This document shows positions 1 through 8,098 of a stretch of DNA of 64,000 nucleotides, in pieces. Location: contig NZ_CP019609.1 in the NCBI RefSeq assembly GCF_001998885.1, positions 980,001 through 1,044,000 of the forward strand, read 5' to 3'. The translations under genes and the position numbers were made by a program. This stretch comes from Vagococcus penaei. GTDB taxonomy: Bacteria > Bacillota > Bacilli > Lactobacillales > Vagococcaceae. The notes beneath the pieces were generated by a model. It saw nothing but the letters and a program-made list of their open reading frames with translations. It was not told the DNA's origin and did not search any database. How positions within the stretch are numbered: the first letter of the stretch is position 1; every line of letters starts with the position of its first letter.

Positions 1-120
1 CTCTTATTTTTATGGTGAATTTCTTCATAAAGAACAGGTCTAATAGAAGCTATTCAGCAATTATGACTTTTACTCAATGAGTGACTCCATTCAAATTATT
101 CGCACAATTAATTATAAATT

Positions 121-1872
121 TTAACCTACACTTACTTTAGACTGTAATTGATACATTTCAGCATAATAACGATCTAACTGAATTAAGTCATGGTGCTTAC
201 CTTGTTCAACAATTTCACCATTTTCTAAAACTATAATTTGATCAGCATTTTGAATCGTTGATAGACGGTGAGCCACAATAAAGGTTGTTCTTCCTTCTTT
301 TACAACCTCCATTGCATGCTGAATAATCTCCTCAGTTTGAGTATCAATATGCGATGTTGCCTCATCTAAGATTAAGATATTTGGGTCACTTGCGAGTGTT
401 CTTGCAAATGCAATCAATTGACGTTCACCAGAAGACAACGATTGTCCTTTTTCGACAACTGGTTCATGGATACCTAATGGTAATTTTTCAAGAAGCGACT
501 GCCCACCGACTTTGATTAATGCTTCGGTCACCATTTCATCTGTAATGCTAGGATCATTCATACTGATATTACTTGCAATAGTCCCACTAAATAAATAGGG
601 TTCTTGCAATACAATCCCCATTTTATCGCGAATACTTTCCCGATTGCGCTCTGATAGTTCTTGCCCGTCAATCAGCACCTGACCTTGTTGTGGATCGTAA
701 AAACGAAAGAGTAAGTTAATAATTGAACTCTTTCCTGAACCAGTGTGGCCGACAAGACCAATTGTTTCACCTTTTCTAGCTGTAAAATGAATGTCTTTTA
801 GCACAGGCTTTTCAGGATCATAACCAAATGAAACATGATTAAAGGCAACTGTTCCTTCAATAAATTCAAGAGGGTTGTCACTATCTTTTTCGGATGGTTC
901 ATCTAGCAATTCAAAAACCCTTCTCGCACCTGACATCGCCTGTTGTAAGTTCGTCATACCGCGGACAAGATTTAAAATCGGATCAAATAAACTTGAGATA
1001 TAGTTAATAATGACGTAGATGGTACCAATCGAATAACCTAATACGCCATCGACAAATTGCGTACCAAGATACGTCAGCACTGCAAACATTACTAAGTTTT
1101 TAATAAGTGTCGAAAAATCCCATGATAATATCGCATCTAGACGAATACCTTTCAAACGCATGTTTAACCAGTCTTGATTCGTCTTTTCAAATTCATCTAG
1201 CATCGCATCTTGTTGTTGGTAAAGTTGAACAATCGAGACGCCTTGTACAATTTCAGCCGTTTGGCTATTTAACTCACTCACAGTTTCACGCCATTTTTTG
1301 TTAATTGGTGTGGCTTTACGGACATATAAAATTTGCCAAACGACAAAAAATGGTAAAAGTACTAATAGTGAAAAACCAATGGTCGGACTAACAATCATTA
1401 GTGCCACATAGACAGCCATAACAGTTAATACATTGATAATCACCATATTACTAAAATTCATATAAAAATTAGTGCGGACTAACTCGACATCATTAACGAT
1501 TCGAGCCGAAATTTTCCCCGCAGGTTTGTCATCGAAATAAGAAATCGGTAATGTCTGCATATGTTCATAGGCTTCATCACGTATACGTTTGCTGACACCA
1601 TTGGATGCATAGGCTAATAAGACATAACTGATATACCCACACCCTGTACTAATCAATGTCATTAGCATAAAGAAACCAAATTTTTGTATCAACACGCTAA
1701 AAGCGATTGTTGATTGTGTATTTAATTGAACCGTAATGTAATCAATTAATTGTCTACCGATTAATGGAGCGTAAATTGCCGCTCCAGCTGAGACCATTGA
1801 TAAAAGAATCCCACCAATATAAAATGTGGGTTCATAACGAAAATAAGAAATTAAACGCTTAAATACTTTCAT
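121..1872 (-). CDS. Heterodimeric ABC multidrug exporter, catalytic-site subunit (LmrD/EfrB/BmrD-like)
   Basis: This 583-residue protein is a fused membrane-plus-ATPase half transporter. An N-terminal six-helix domain spans about residues 1-320. The ATPase domain has Walker A GHTGSGKSS near residue 375, Q-loop VLQEPYLFSGTI, Walker B ILILDEATS with the catalytic Glu, and H-loop IVAHRLSTI. Its signature is LSSGERQ instead of LSGGQ, as in heterodimeric exporters where one ATP site is degenerate. It overlaps the end of the upstream partner by 14 nt, so the two are translationally coupled. The family exports drugs and other amphipathic compounds across the plasma membrane. Substrate is unknown; the family call is firm. 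Confidence 0.9.
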   Translation of the reverse strand: MKVFKRLISYFRYEPTFYIGGILLSMVSAGAAIYAPLIGRQLIDYITVQLNTQSTIAFSVLIQKFGFFMLMTLISTGCGYISYVLLAYASNGVSKRIRDEAYEHMQTLPISYFDDKPAGKISARIVNDVELVRTNFYMNFSNMVIINVLTVMAVYVALMIVSPTIGFSLLVLLPFFVVWQILYVRKATPINKKWRETVSELNSQTAEIVQGVSIVQLYQQQDAMLDEFEKTNQDWLNMRLKGIRLDAILSWDFSTLIKNLVMFAVLTYLGTQFVDGVLGYSIGTIYVIINYISSLFDPILNLVRGMTNLQQAMSGARRVFELLDEPSEKDSDNPLEFIEGTVAFNHVSFGYDPEKPVLKDIHFTARKGETIGLVGHTGSGKSSIINLLFRFYDPQQGQVLIDGQELSERNRESIRDKMGIVLQEPYLFSGTIASNISMNDPSITDEMVTEALIKVGGQSLLEKLPLGIHEPVVEKGQSLSSGERQLIAFARTLASDPNILILDEATSHIDTQTEEIIQHAMEVVKEGRTTFIVAHRLSTIQNADQIIVLENGEIVEQGKHHDLIQLDRYYAEMYQLQSKVSVG

Positions 1873-3601
1873 CTTCGCTCACCTCCATTTGTTGTGTCAT
1901 GTATTGCTCATAATACCAGCCTTTCGCTGCCATTAAATCATCCGGTGTTCCTGATTCGGTAATTTGACCGTTATCCAATACAACGACATGGTCAGCTTGT
2001 GCAACTGCAGATAATCTGTGAGTCACAATAATCGTTGTTTTGTCATTACGAATCTCTTGAATATTATCAATAATCGCACGTTCGGTTTTCGCATCGACTG
2101 CTGACAGAGAGTCGTCTAGAATCAATATTTCCGGTTGGCGCAACAAAGCACGTGCAATTGAAACCCGTTGCTTTTGTCCACCAGAAATTGAGACTCCTTT
2201 TTCACCGATTAATGTCTGTAATCCTTCGCTCATCCGCTTGATATCTTTCGTAAAATCAGCAGAATCAATGGCCGCGTCCATCTCTTGATCAGTCGCCAAT
2301 CGTTTCCCAAAACGAATATTATGCCCAATGGTTTTTGAGAACAGAATATGTTCTTGTGGAACATAGCCTATCAATTGCTCGACCTGCTTAATGTCATAAT
2401 CATTTAGCGATCGCCCATTTAGCAATATAGCGCCGTCTTCATTTAGTGGGTATTGACGTAATAACTGACGAATAAGCGTTGTTTTACCACTACCTGTCTT
2501 TCCGACAATCCCTAATGTATCTCCACGATTCAGCTCAAATGATACCTTCTTCAAGATAGGAGTATCAGTTGTTGGGTACTGAAATGAATAGTCATTGAAA
2601 GCTAATTGATCAATGCTTGTAACTGGTACTGTCCCATTTTTTTCCACTTGATCATCTGCCTGTAATAGTTCATTAATTTTTCTAAATGATACATCTCCTT
2701 GTTGATAGCTTAAAACAATATCTGATAGTCCCCAAACGGTACCGCTCAACATTCCCAAGTAAATTTGAAAGGCAATTAACTGCCCAATAGTCATAGTACC
2801 TTGGCTAATCAAATAACCACTATACGTCAAACCAATCGCCATACTCAGTCCAGTTAAAAACTTCGCCATTTCGACAACCGTACCGTTATAACGAACCAAA
2901 CGATTCGTTTTTTTCAAGACATCATCGGTTTTTGTTTCAAAACGTGTTTGTTCCAAAGTTTTTTTACCATAAGCTCTGATAACCCGTACACCGTCAACGA
3001 CTTCTAAAACTTCGTTACTCAATTTTGCAACCATGTCACGATTTTCTTCATAAAGGACATCGATTTTACTCCACAAAAGAAATACTAAATAACCAAAGAT
3101 AACTAAAGGAACGATACTGACCAATGATGCTTGCCATGACGTAGTGATTATCATAATCGCTAGAATACTAATCGCCCAAGTGACATTTGAAATAATCAAC
3201 ATAAATCCATAGCCAATGGTTGCCCCAAGATAATCAACATCACTAGTCATTCGAGTCATTAAATCACCCGAACGAAATCGCTCATAAAATGGTGTCCGTA
3301 AATTGACTAATTTTTTGTACAATTTATAGCGCAACTCAGTTTGATAACGATAAGACTGACCAAATAATAGAATTAACCAAGTCACATCCACAATATATGT
3401 CACTAAAATACTAACTAAAAAAATCAATAAATACTGCCATAACGTCTGACTAACTAACGTGTCATAAACAATCCCATCCACAAATTTTTGAATCAAATAA
3501 TTGGGGATCAACGTTAACATTGACGACAAAACAGCAAAAATAGTTGCCGTCAAATACACGACAGGATGTTTTTTTATATATAACCAAAAACTTTTTAACA
3601 T
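1859..3601 (-). CDS. Heterodimeric ABC multidrug exporter, degenerate-site subunit (LmrC/EfrA/BmrC-like)
   Basis: A 580-residue half transporter with six membrane helices and a C-terminal ATPase: Walker A GKTGSGKTT, canonical signature ISGGQKQR, and Walker B ILILDDSLSAVD, in which Asp replaces the catalytic Glu. That substitution, paired with the altered LSSGE signature of the downstream subunit, is the hallmark of asymmetric exporters such as LmrCD, EfrAB and BmrCD. It is first in a two-gene operon. Translation starts after AGTAGGGAA. The gene lies about 65 nt downstream of an intrinsic terminator that follows a short leader ORF, suggesting expression needs terminator read-through. Confidence 0.9.
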   Translation of the reverse strand: MLKSFWLYIKKHPVVYLTATIFAVLSSMLTLIPNYLIQKFVDGIVYDTLVSQTLWQYLLIFLVSILVTYIVDVTWLILLFGQSYRYQTELRYKLYKKLVNLRTPFYERFRSGDLMTRMTSDVDYLGATIGYGFMLIISNVTWAISILAIMIITTSWQASLVSIVPLVIFGYLVFLLWSKIDVLYEENRDMVAKLSNEVLEVVDGVRVIRAYGKKTLEQTRFETKTDDVLKKTNRLVRYNGTVVEMAKFLTGLSMAIGLTYSGYLISQGTMTIGQLIAFQIYLGMLSGTVWGLSDIVLSYQQGDVSFRKINELLQADDQVEKNGTVPVTSIDQLAFNDYSFQYPTTDTPILKKVSFELNRGDTLGIVGKTGSGKTTLIRQLLRQYPLNEDGAILLNGRSLNDYDIKQVEQLIGYVPQEHILFSKTIGHNIRFGKRLATDQEMDAAIDSADFTKDIKRMSEGLQTLIGEKGVSISGGQKQRVSIARALLRQPEILILDDSLSAVDAKTERAIIDNIQEIRNDKTTIIVTHRLSAVAQADHVVVLDNGQITESGTPDDLMAAKGWYYEQYMTQQMEVSEDESI

Positions 3602-3666
3602 AATTAAAATTCCCTACTTTCTCTTTAACAAGCACATTTCGCTTGGTTGTTTCGTAAAAAAGCGCA

Positions 3667-3720
3667 CAAAAAAGCCCATAAACTACTGAACCTCACAGCT
3701 CCGCAATTTATAGGCTTGTT
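3667..3720 (-). terminator. Attenuator terminator in the exporter leader
   Basis: On the minus strand, AAGCCTATAAA (3717-3707) pairs with TTTATGGGCTT (3682-3672), with one G-U pair, followed by TTTTTTG. It sits between the leader peptide and the ABC exporter genes, so it would end transcription before the operon unless overridden. Upstream alternative stems (ATCGTT/AACGAT and a GTAC-CCAT-GTAC hairpin) lie between the leader stop and this terminator. Confidence 0.75.
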
Positions 3721-3787
3721 ATCTTTTAAAAATTAACATACGGGTATCTTGGCGTACATGGGTACAAAAAGAAACCATCGTTAGTGA

Positions 3788-3889
3788 TTAAATATCAACG
3801 ATACCTTGAAAGGAGTGAGATGATTCAGTTAATGAAAATAAAATATTGCCTAAAATAATTTGAGTTGTTCTTTGCATAATGTTTAACAT
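3788..3889 (-). CDS. Putative regulatory leader peptide (33 aa) upstream of ABC exporter
   Basis: A short ORF, MLNIMQRTTQIILGN... ending FQGIVDI, begins nine bases after an AAAGGAGC ribosome binding site. A promoter lies upstream on the minus strand: TTTACA (3973-3968), 17-bp spacer, TAAATT (3950-3945). Its stop lies about 70 nt before an intrinsic terminator in front of a BmrCD/LmrCD-like operon. In Bacillus subtilis, bmrB is a leader peptide that controls bmrCD by ribosome-mediated attenuation; this looks like a functional equivalent, but I recognise no sequence homology. The layout is seen directly; regulation is inferred. Confidence 0.6.
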   Translation of the reverse strand: MLNIMQRTTQIILGNILFSLTESSHSFQGIVDI

Positions 3890-4106
3890 CTGTCATGCTC
3901 CTTTCTTAAGTCCTTGATTTTCTACTTTTTTACTTAACACTTATAATTTACTACATTTAAATAACAATGTAAATAGTTTTATTAAAAAAAAATTAAATTC
4001 CTTTTGTTTTAATTAACAAAACGCTAATTTATCAAGTTTTTCACTTGACAATTATTTATTTTTTTATTTATTCAGACTTACTTTGCTTCACTGTAACGAC
4101 ATTCGA

Positions 4107-4877
4107 TTAGCTTCTTAATCCTTTACCCGTTTCAATTAAGTACCAACAGATACTGTAAAGAACCACGATAAATAAAACGAGAATTGCGATAGATACCATA
4201 ATCGGCACATCGGGCATACCTAAGAACCCGTAGCGGAATCCAGAAATCATATACACAATTGGATTGACTTTTGAAACAGCTTGCCAAAATGGCGGCAACA
4301 TCGAAATAGCGTAAAATACTCCACCTAGATAAGTCAATGGTTGTAAGACAAATGTCGGTACAATCGAGACGTCATCATAAGACTGAGCAAAAATTCCATT
4401 TATTAAACCAGCTAGTGAAAATAATATAGCCGTCATCAGTAATGTCATGACGACGATACCCCATGAATAGACATGTAGTGGCACGAAAAATAATGAAATA
4501 ATCGTCACCAAAGTTCCAACTAATAGACTCCGTCCTAATCCACCAATGACAAATCCCCAGATAATGACATGTGTTGGTACGGGTGCAACAAGTAATTCTT
4601 CAATGTTTTTTTGAAACTTTTGCGAGAAAAATGATGAGGATACGTTAGAGTAAGAGCTCGTGATAGCAGACATCATAATAAGACCAGGCACGATAAATTC
4701 CATATAAGAAAAACCACCCATGTCTCCAATACGACTCCCTATCATTTTTCCGAAAATCACAAAATATAATGATGTTGTGATAACTGGTGGGACCAAAGTT
4801 TGTACCCAGATTCTTAAATAGCGATGTGTCTCCTTCACCGCTAAACTTTTTAATGCAGTAAAATAAAGATTAAACAT
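4107..4877 (-). CDS. yadH: ABC-2 type permease, YadH-like
   Basis: A 256-residue integral membrane protein with about six hydrophobic segments. Motifs such as RIWVQTLVPPVIT, IVPGLIMMS, NIEELLVAPVPTHVI and NPIVYMISGFRYGFLG match Escherichia coli YadH as I recall it, over essentially the whole length and with the same size. It forms an exporter with the ATPase immediately upstream (13-nt gap). The substrate of YadGH is unknown. So close a match to a gammaproteobacterial protein is odd for a Firmicute and suggests old horizontal transfer or strong conservation. Confidence 0.85.
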   Translation of the reverse strand: MFNLYFTALKSLAVKETHRYLRIWVQTLVPPVITTSLYFVIFGKMIGSRIGDMGGFSYMEFIVPGLIMMSAITSSYSNVSSSFFSQKFQKNIEELLVAPVPTHVIIWGFVIGGLGRSLLVGTLVTIISLFFVPLHVYSWGIVVMTLLMTAILFSLAGLINGIFAQSYDDVSIVPTFVLQPLTYLGGVFYAISMLPPFWQAVSKVNPIVYMISGFRYGFLGMPDVPIMVSIAILVLFIVVLYSICWYLIETGKGLRS

Positions 4878-4890
4878 AATTCTCCTCCAC

Positions 4891-5805
4891 TTATTGATTG
4901 TCTTCTGTTATTTTTAAAAATAATTCTTCTAGTCGATTAGACTTATTCCGCATCGACAATACTTTCACTCCCTGTTCACTCAACTGAGTAAATAAGGCAT
5001 TCACACCTTGATTACGCTCGACTTCGACCGCTAATGTGAGGTCATCTTCAAAAATATGCGTATAACCTTCAATCGTTGGCTTTTCGCCAATTATTTCTAA
5101 ATCAAAAATAAATGTTTCATATTGTAATTTAGATAGTAAGGTTTTCATACTCGTATCTTCAATTAGCTCACCCGATTGGATAATCCCAATATTACGACAT
5201 AACATCTCTGCTTCTTCTAGATAATGTGTGGTTAAAATAATCGTTGTACCTTCGTTATTTAATTCACGCAAAAAATCCCACATTTCACGGCGCAATTCAA
5301 TATCAACACCAGCTGTTGGCTCGTCTAAAATTAACAATCGTGGCTCATGCATCAAGGCTCTCGCAATCATTAATCGTCGTTTCATACCTCCAGACAACAT
5401 CCGTGCTCGCACGTGACGTTTTTCCCAGAGATTGGATTGTTTTAAATACTTTTCACTACGCTTAATAGCTTCTTGACGTGACACCCCATAATACCCTGCC
5501 TGATTCACCACAATTTGTTGCACTGTTTCAAATGGATTAAAATTAAATTCCTGGGGAACTAAGCCTATTTGTTGTTTGGCTTGAACTAACTCATGGTCTA
5601 GGTCATAACCAAATACTTTGACCGTCCCAGATGTTTTATTAACTAGAGAGGTAATAATACCAATCGTCGTTGATTTTCCGGCACCATTTGGTCCTAAAAG
5701 TGCGTAAAAATCACCTTCCTTAACCGTTAAATCAATGCCTCGTAAAGCTTCAACGCCCGTAGCGTATACTTTTTTTAGCCCCTTTATCTCTAATGCATTT
5801 GTCAT
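4891..5805 (-). CDS. yadG: ABC transporter ATPase, YadG-like
   Basis: A 304-residue cytoplasmic ATPase: Walker A GPNGAGKST near residue 39, Q-loop LVPQEFNFNPFETVQQ, signature MLSGGMKRRL, Walker B LLILDEPTAGVD and switch TTHYLEEAE. The order and sequence follow E. coli YadG closely, including a C-terminal extension ending LSMRNKSNRLEELF. First gene of a two-gene unit with the YadH-like permease. It energises export; substrate unknown. No regulator-binding site is obvious in the 110 bp upstream. Confidence 0.88.
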   Translation of the reverse strand: MTNALEIKGLKKVYATGVEALRGIDLTVKEGDFYALLGPNGAGKSTTIGIITSLVNKTSGTVKVFGYDLDHELVQAKQQIGLVPQEFNFNPFETVQQIVVNQAGYYGVSRQEAIKRSEKYLKQSNLWEKRHVRARMLSGGMKRRLMIARALMHEPRLLILDEPTAGVDIELRREMWDFLRELNNEGTTIILTTHYLEEAEMLCRNIGIIQSGELIEDTSMKTLLSKLQYETFIFDLEIIGEKPTIEGYTHIFEDDLTLAVEVERNQGVNALFTQLSEQGVKVLSMRNKSNRLEELFLKITEDNQ

Positions 5806-5914
5806 TGACTACTAATCTCCTTTATTCGTTTGATTAAATTCTTACTCTAGATGTATCAGTTTTAATCGCTAATTTGAACCACTTTACACTCTCTTTTTTA
5901 GTAAACGACAAGAG

Positions 5915-6199
5915 TCATTCATTATCTTTACCAGTCAAAAGTTGATGCATACTACGTAAACAATCAGCTACAAAATCTGCTCGTAACTGGTAATGATGCC
6001 ACTGACCTTTTTTATCTACCATAATAATTCCTGCTCGTTCTAACACTTTCATATGATGCGATAGCGTCGGCTGTGTAAAATTAAAATGAGCTAACACGTC
6101 GCACGCGCACAAACTACCATTTGATAATAAATCAATAATTTTCATACGGTTTGGATCAGCCATCGCTTTCAAACCAATCGACATCTTATCGTAATCCAC
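5915..6199 (-). CDS. ArsR/SmtB-family metal(loid)-responsive repressor
   Basis: A 94-residue winged-helix protein. The segment SLCACDVLAHF followed by TQPTLSHHMKVLERAGI is the classic ArsR helix-turn-helix, with a Cys-x-Cys pair at about residues 31 and 33 at the start of helix alpha-3. In ArsR these cysteines bind As(III)/Sb(III), so a thiophilic ligand is likely. It is transcribed divergently from the DUF1541 lipoprotein gene across a perfect AT-rich palindrome that is its probable operator. It may also act on the YadGH-like unit downstream. Family is certain; inducer is inferred. Confidence 0.88.
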   Translation of the reverse strand: MDYDKMSIGLKAMADPNRMKIIDLLSNGSLCACDVLAHFNFTQPTLSHHMKVLERAGIIMVDKKGQWHHYQLRADFVADCLRSMHQLLTGKDNE

Positions 6200-6219
6200 T
6201 AATTACTCCTCCTTACATT

Positions 6220-6252
6220 GATAATCATCTATATATAATATAGATAGTTATC
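6220..6252. promoter_or_regulatory. Palindromic operator, probable ArsR-type site
   Basis: ATCTATAT-ATA-ATATAGAT (6227-6245) is a perfect inverted repeat flanked by a further matching GATAA/TTATC pair at the outer ends. It lies 20-50 bp upstream of the arsR-like start and between it and the divergent lipoprotein gene. ArsR/SmtB proteins bind such AT-rich dyads. Confidence 0.65.
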
Positions 6253-6425
6253 AATATTTAGTCAAGCTTAGCTACTTTTAAAATTAATTAACATTTAGTT
6301 AATATTTAGTCTTTTTATTCGATTGAATTGACTGTTTAAGCTATAAATAGTACGTTATACGTATAGTGATAGGTATGTTAAAAAACTATTTGCCTGTTAC
6401 ATAATTAAAATGGAGGTAATAGATT

Positions 6426-7028
6426 ATGAAAAAAAGTATTGCACTAATGAGTCTCAGCTTAGGTACATTATTAACATTAAGTGCTTGCGGTTCACAGTCT
6501 AATTCGTCCAATAGTATGAACGAATCCAGTCAATCAACAAATATATCAAGTGAAACAGTAGCAACAAGTAGCAGTCAAATGTCTGATATGGCAGGTATGA
6601 ATCACGAAGCTACGATTCCAGAGAATATGGTAGTGGCAGAAAACCCTAAATTTCCCGTCGGTAGTTCAGTCATCATAACAGCGGACCACATGAGTGGCAT
6701 GAAAGGGGCAGATGCTAAAGTCGTGGGTGCTTATGATACGACACTTTATAAAGTCAGCTATGAACCAACAACTGGTGGTAAAGAAGTTAAAAACCATAAA
6801 TGGGTCGCCCAAGAAGACTTAGCCGATACAAATGACATAGTCCAAAAAGGTGATCAAGTCACACTTAAAGCTACGCATATGGATGGTATGAAAGGTGCCA
6901 AAGCAACAATTGATGATATTGTTACTGGTGTTGCTTATGCTGTTGATTACACGCCAACAACTGGTGGTGATAGCGTTAAGAATCATATGTGGTTAACTGA
7001 AGATGAACTAACTGAAAAAACAAACTAA
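6426..7028 (+). CDS. DUF1541 (YdhK-like) lipoprotein
   Basis: A 200-residue exported lipoprotein. The N-terminus has a signal peptide ending in lipobox LSAC (Cys about residue 21), then a Ser/Asn-rich linker with a Met/His patch (DMAGMNHEA). Two copies of the DUF1541 repeat follow, each carrying a D/THM.GMKGA motif and a YxPTTGG...VKNHxW motif. The family includes B. subtilis YdhK and often sits beside metal-resistance genes. Here it is divergent from an ArsR-type repressor, so a metal or metalloid stress role at the outer membrane face is plausible but unproven. Confidence 0.85.
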   Translation: MKKSIALMSLSLGTLLTLSACGSQSNSSNSMNESSQSTNISSETVATSSSQMSDMAGMNHEATIPENMVVAENPKFPVGSSVIITADHMSGMKGADAKVVGAYDTTLYKVSYEPTTGGKEVKNHKWVAQEDLADTNDIVQKGDQVTLKATHMDGMKGAKATIDDIVTGVAYAVDYTPTTGGDSVKNHMWLTEDELTEKTN

Positions 7029-7048
7029 TCACTCACAAAATCATTACA

Positions 7049-7088
7049 AAAAAAAGCGACTGACTTAATTGTCTGTCGCTTTTTTTGC
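7049..7088 (+). terminator. Intrinsic terminator after lipoprotein gene
   Basis: AAAAGCGAC pairs with GTCGCTTTT, followed by a T-run, directly downstream of the lipoprotein stop. The A-run on the other side means it could also serve the convergent FabK-like gene. Confidence 0.8.
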
Positions 7089-7103
7089 ATACACTTGTAT
7101 TTT

Positions 7104-8030
7104 TTACAAAACGTCTAACGTCATTTCTTGAATTTCTTTGATAATATCGTCTTGGATTTCTTGTACGCTACGGATACGTTCAATATTCCCCATAACTTGA
7201 CCTGCCATTAATGAGCCATTTTCAACATCGCCCTCTTTAACAGCTTTCCATAAAGAACCAATCGTTAATTTTTCTAATTCATCACGCTCAACATGACCTT
7301 CTTCTAGCTTTAAATACGTATCCGTCATTTGATTACGAATCGTTCGAACAGGAGCACCGAATTTACGGCCAGTCACAACCGTTGATGTTTCAATTGATTC
7401 AACGACTTTATCTTTATAGGCTTGAGAAATCGGACATTCTTCTGATGCTAAGTAGACTGTCCCCATTTGAACACCTTTTGCCCCTAAAGCGAATGCTGCC
7501 ATCACGCCACGGCCGTCTGAAATACCCCCAGCAGCAATTACCGGAATATTAACAGCTTTAGTCACAGCTGCCACTAAAGGAAACGTTGAGACCTCACCAA
7601 TATGACCGCCAGCTTCCATACCTTCAGCAATCACTGCATCCACACCTAGTTCTTCCATCTTTTTCGCTAATTTTACATTAGGAACAACTGGCATCACAAT
7701 CACGCCAGCTTCTTTCAATTTTGGCATGAAACGTTTTGGCGTTCCGGCACCGGTCGTTACGATTTTTACACCGGTTTCAATAACAACATCAACTAACTCA
7801 TCACAGCGTTCCATCATCAACATTAAGTTAACACCAAATGGTTTATCTGTCATCTCACGAACTAATCGGATTTCTTCACGTAACTGTTCTGGTGACATCC
7901 CACCAGAAGCAATCACACCTAAACCACCTGCTTCTGATACTGCACCAACTAATTGGTGCATGGCAATTTTAGCCATCGCTCCTTGAATAATTGGGTATTC
8001 CGTACCTAGTAACTCAGTAATGTTTTTCAT
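7104..8030 (-). CDS. FabK-like FMN-dependent enoyl reductase / nitronate monooxygenase family
   Basis: The start at 8030 (MKNITELLGTEYP) follows GAAGGATATGG and gives 308 residues; the longer frame lacks a ribosome site. It is a TIM-barrel flavoprotein: IIQGAMAKIA, AEGMEAGGHIGE with the active-site His region, and IPVIAAGGISDGRGVMAAFALGAKG binding FMN phosphate. FabK reduces trans-2-enoyl-ACP in fatty acid synthesis; nitronate monooxygenases share the fold. It is downstream of the 411-residue membrane protein and co-transcribed with it, not in a fab cluster, so an enoyl-CoA-directed role tied to the neighbouring thiolase operon is possible. Enzyme specificity cannot be fixed from sequence. 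Confidence 0.75.
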   Translation of the reverse strand: MKNITELLGTEYPIIQGAMAKIAMHQLVGAVSEAGGLGVIASGGMSPEQLREEIRLVREMTDKPFGVNLMLMMERCDELVDVVIETGVKIVTTGAGTPKRFMPKLKEAGVIVMPVVPNVKLAKKMEELGVDAVIAEGMEAGGHIGEVSTFPLVAAVTKAVNIPVIAAGGISDGRGVMAAFALGAKGVQMGTVYLASEECPISQAYKDKVVESIETSTVVTGRKFGAPVRTIRNQMTDTYLKLEEGHVERDELEKLTIGSLWKAVKEGDVENGSLMAGQVMGNIERIRSVQEIQDDIIKEIQEMTLDVL

Positions 8031-8098
8031 TCCATATCCTTCTTTCTGATAATATAGCGAAATAGAAAGATTACACGTAATCTTTCTACTCAAACTAT

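Noticed and set aside
5228-5465. Small plus-strand ORFs opposite yadG
   Set aside because: Antisense shadows without ribosome sites.
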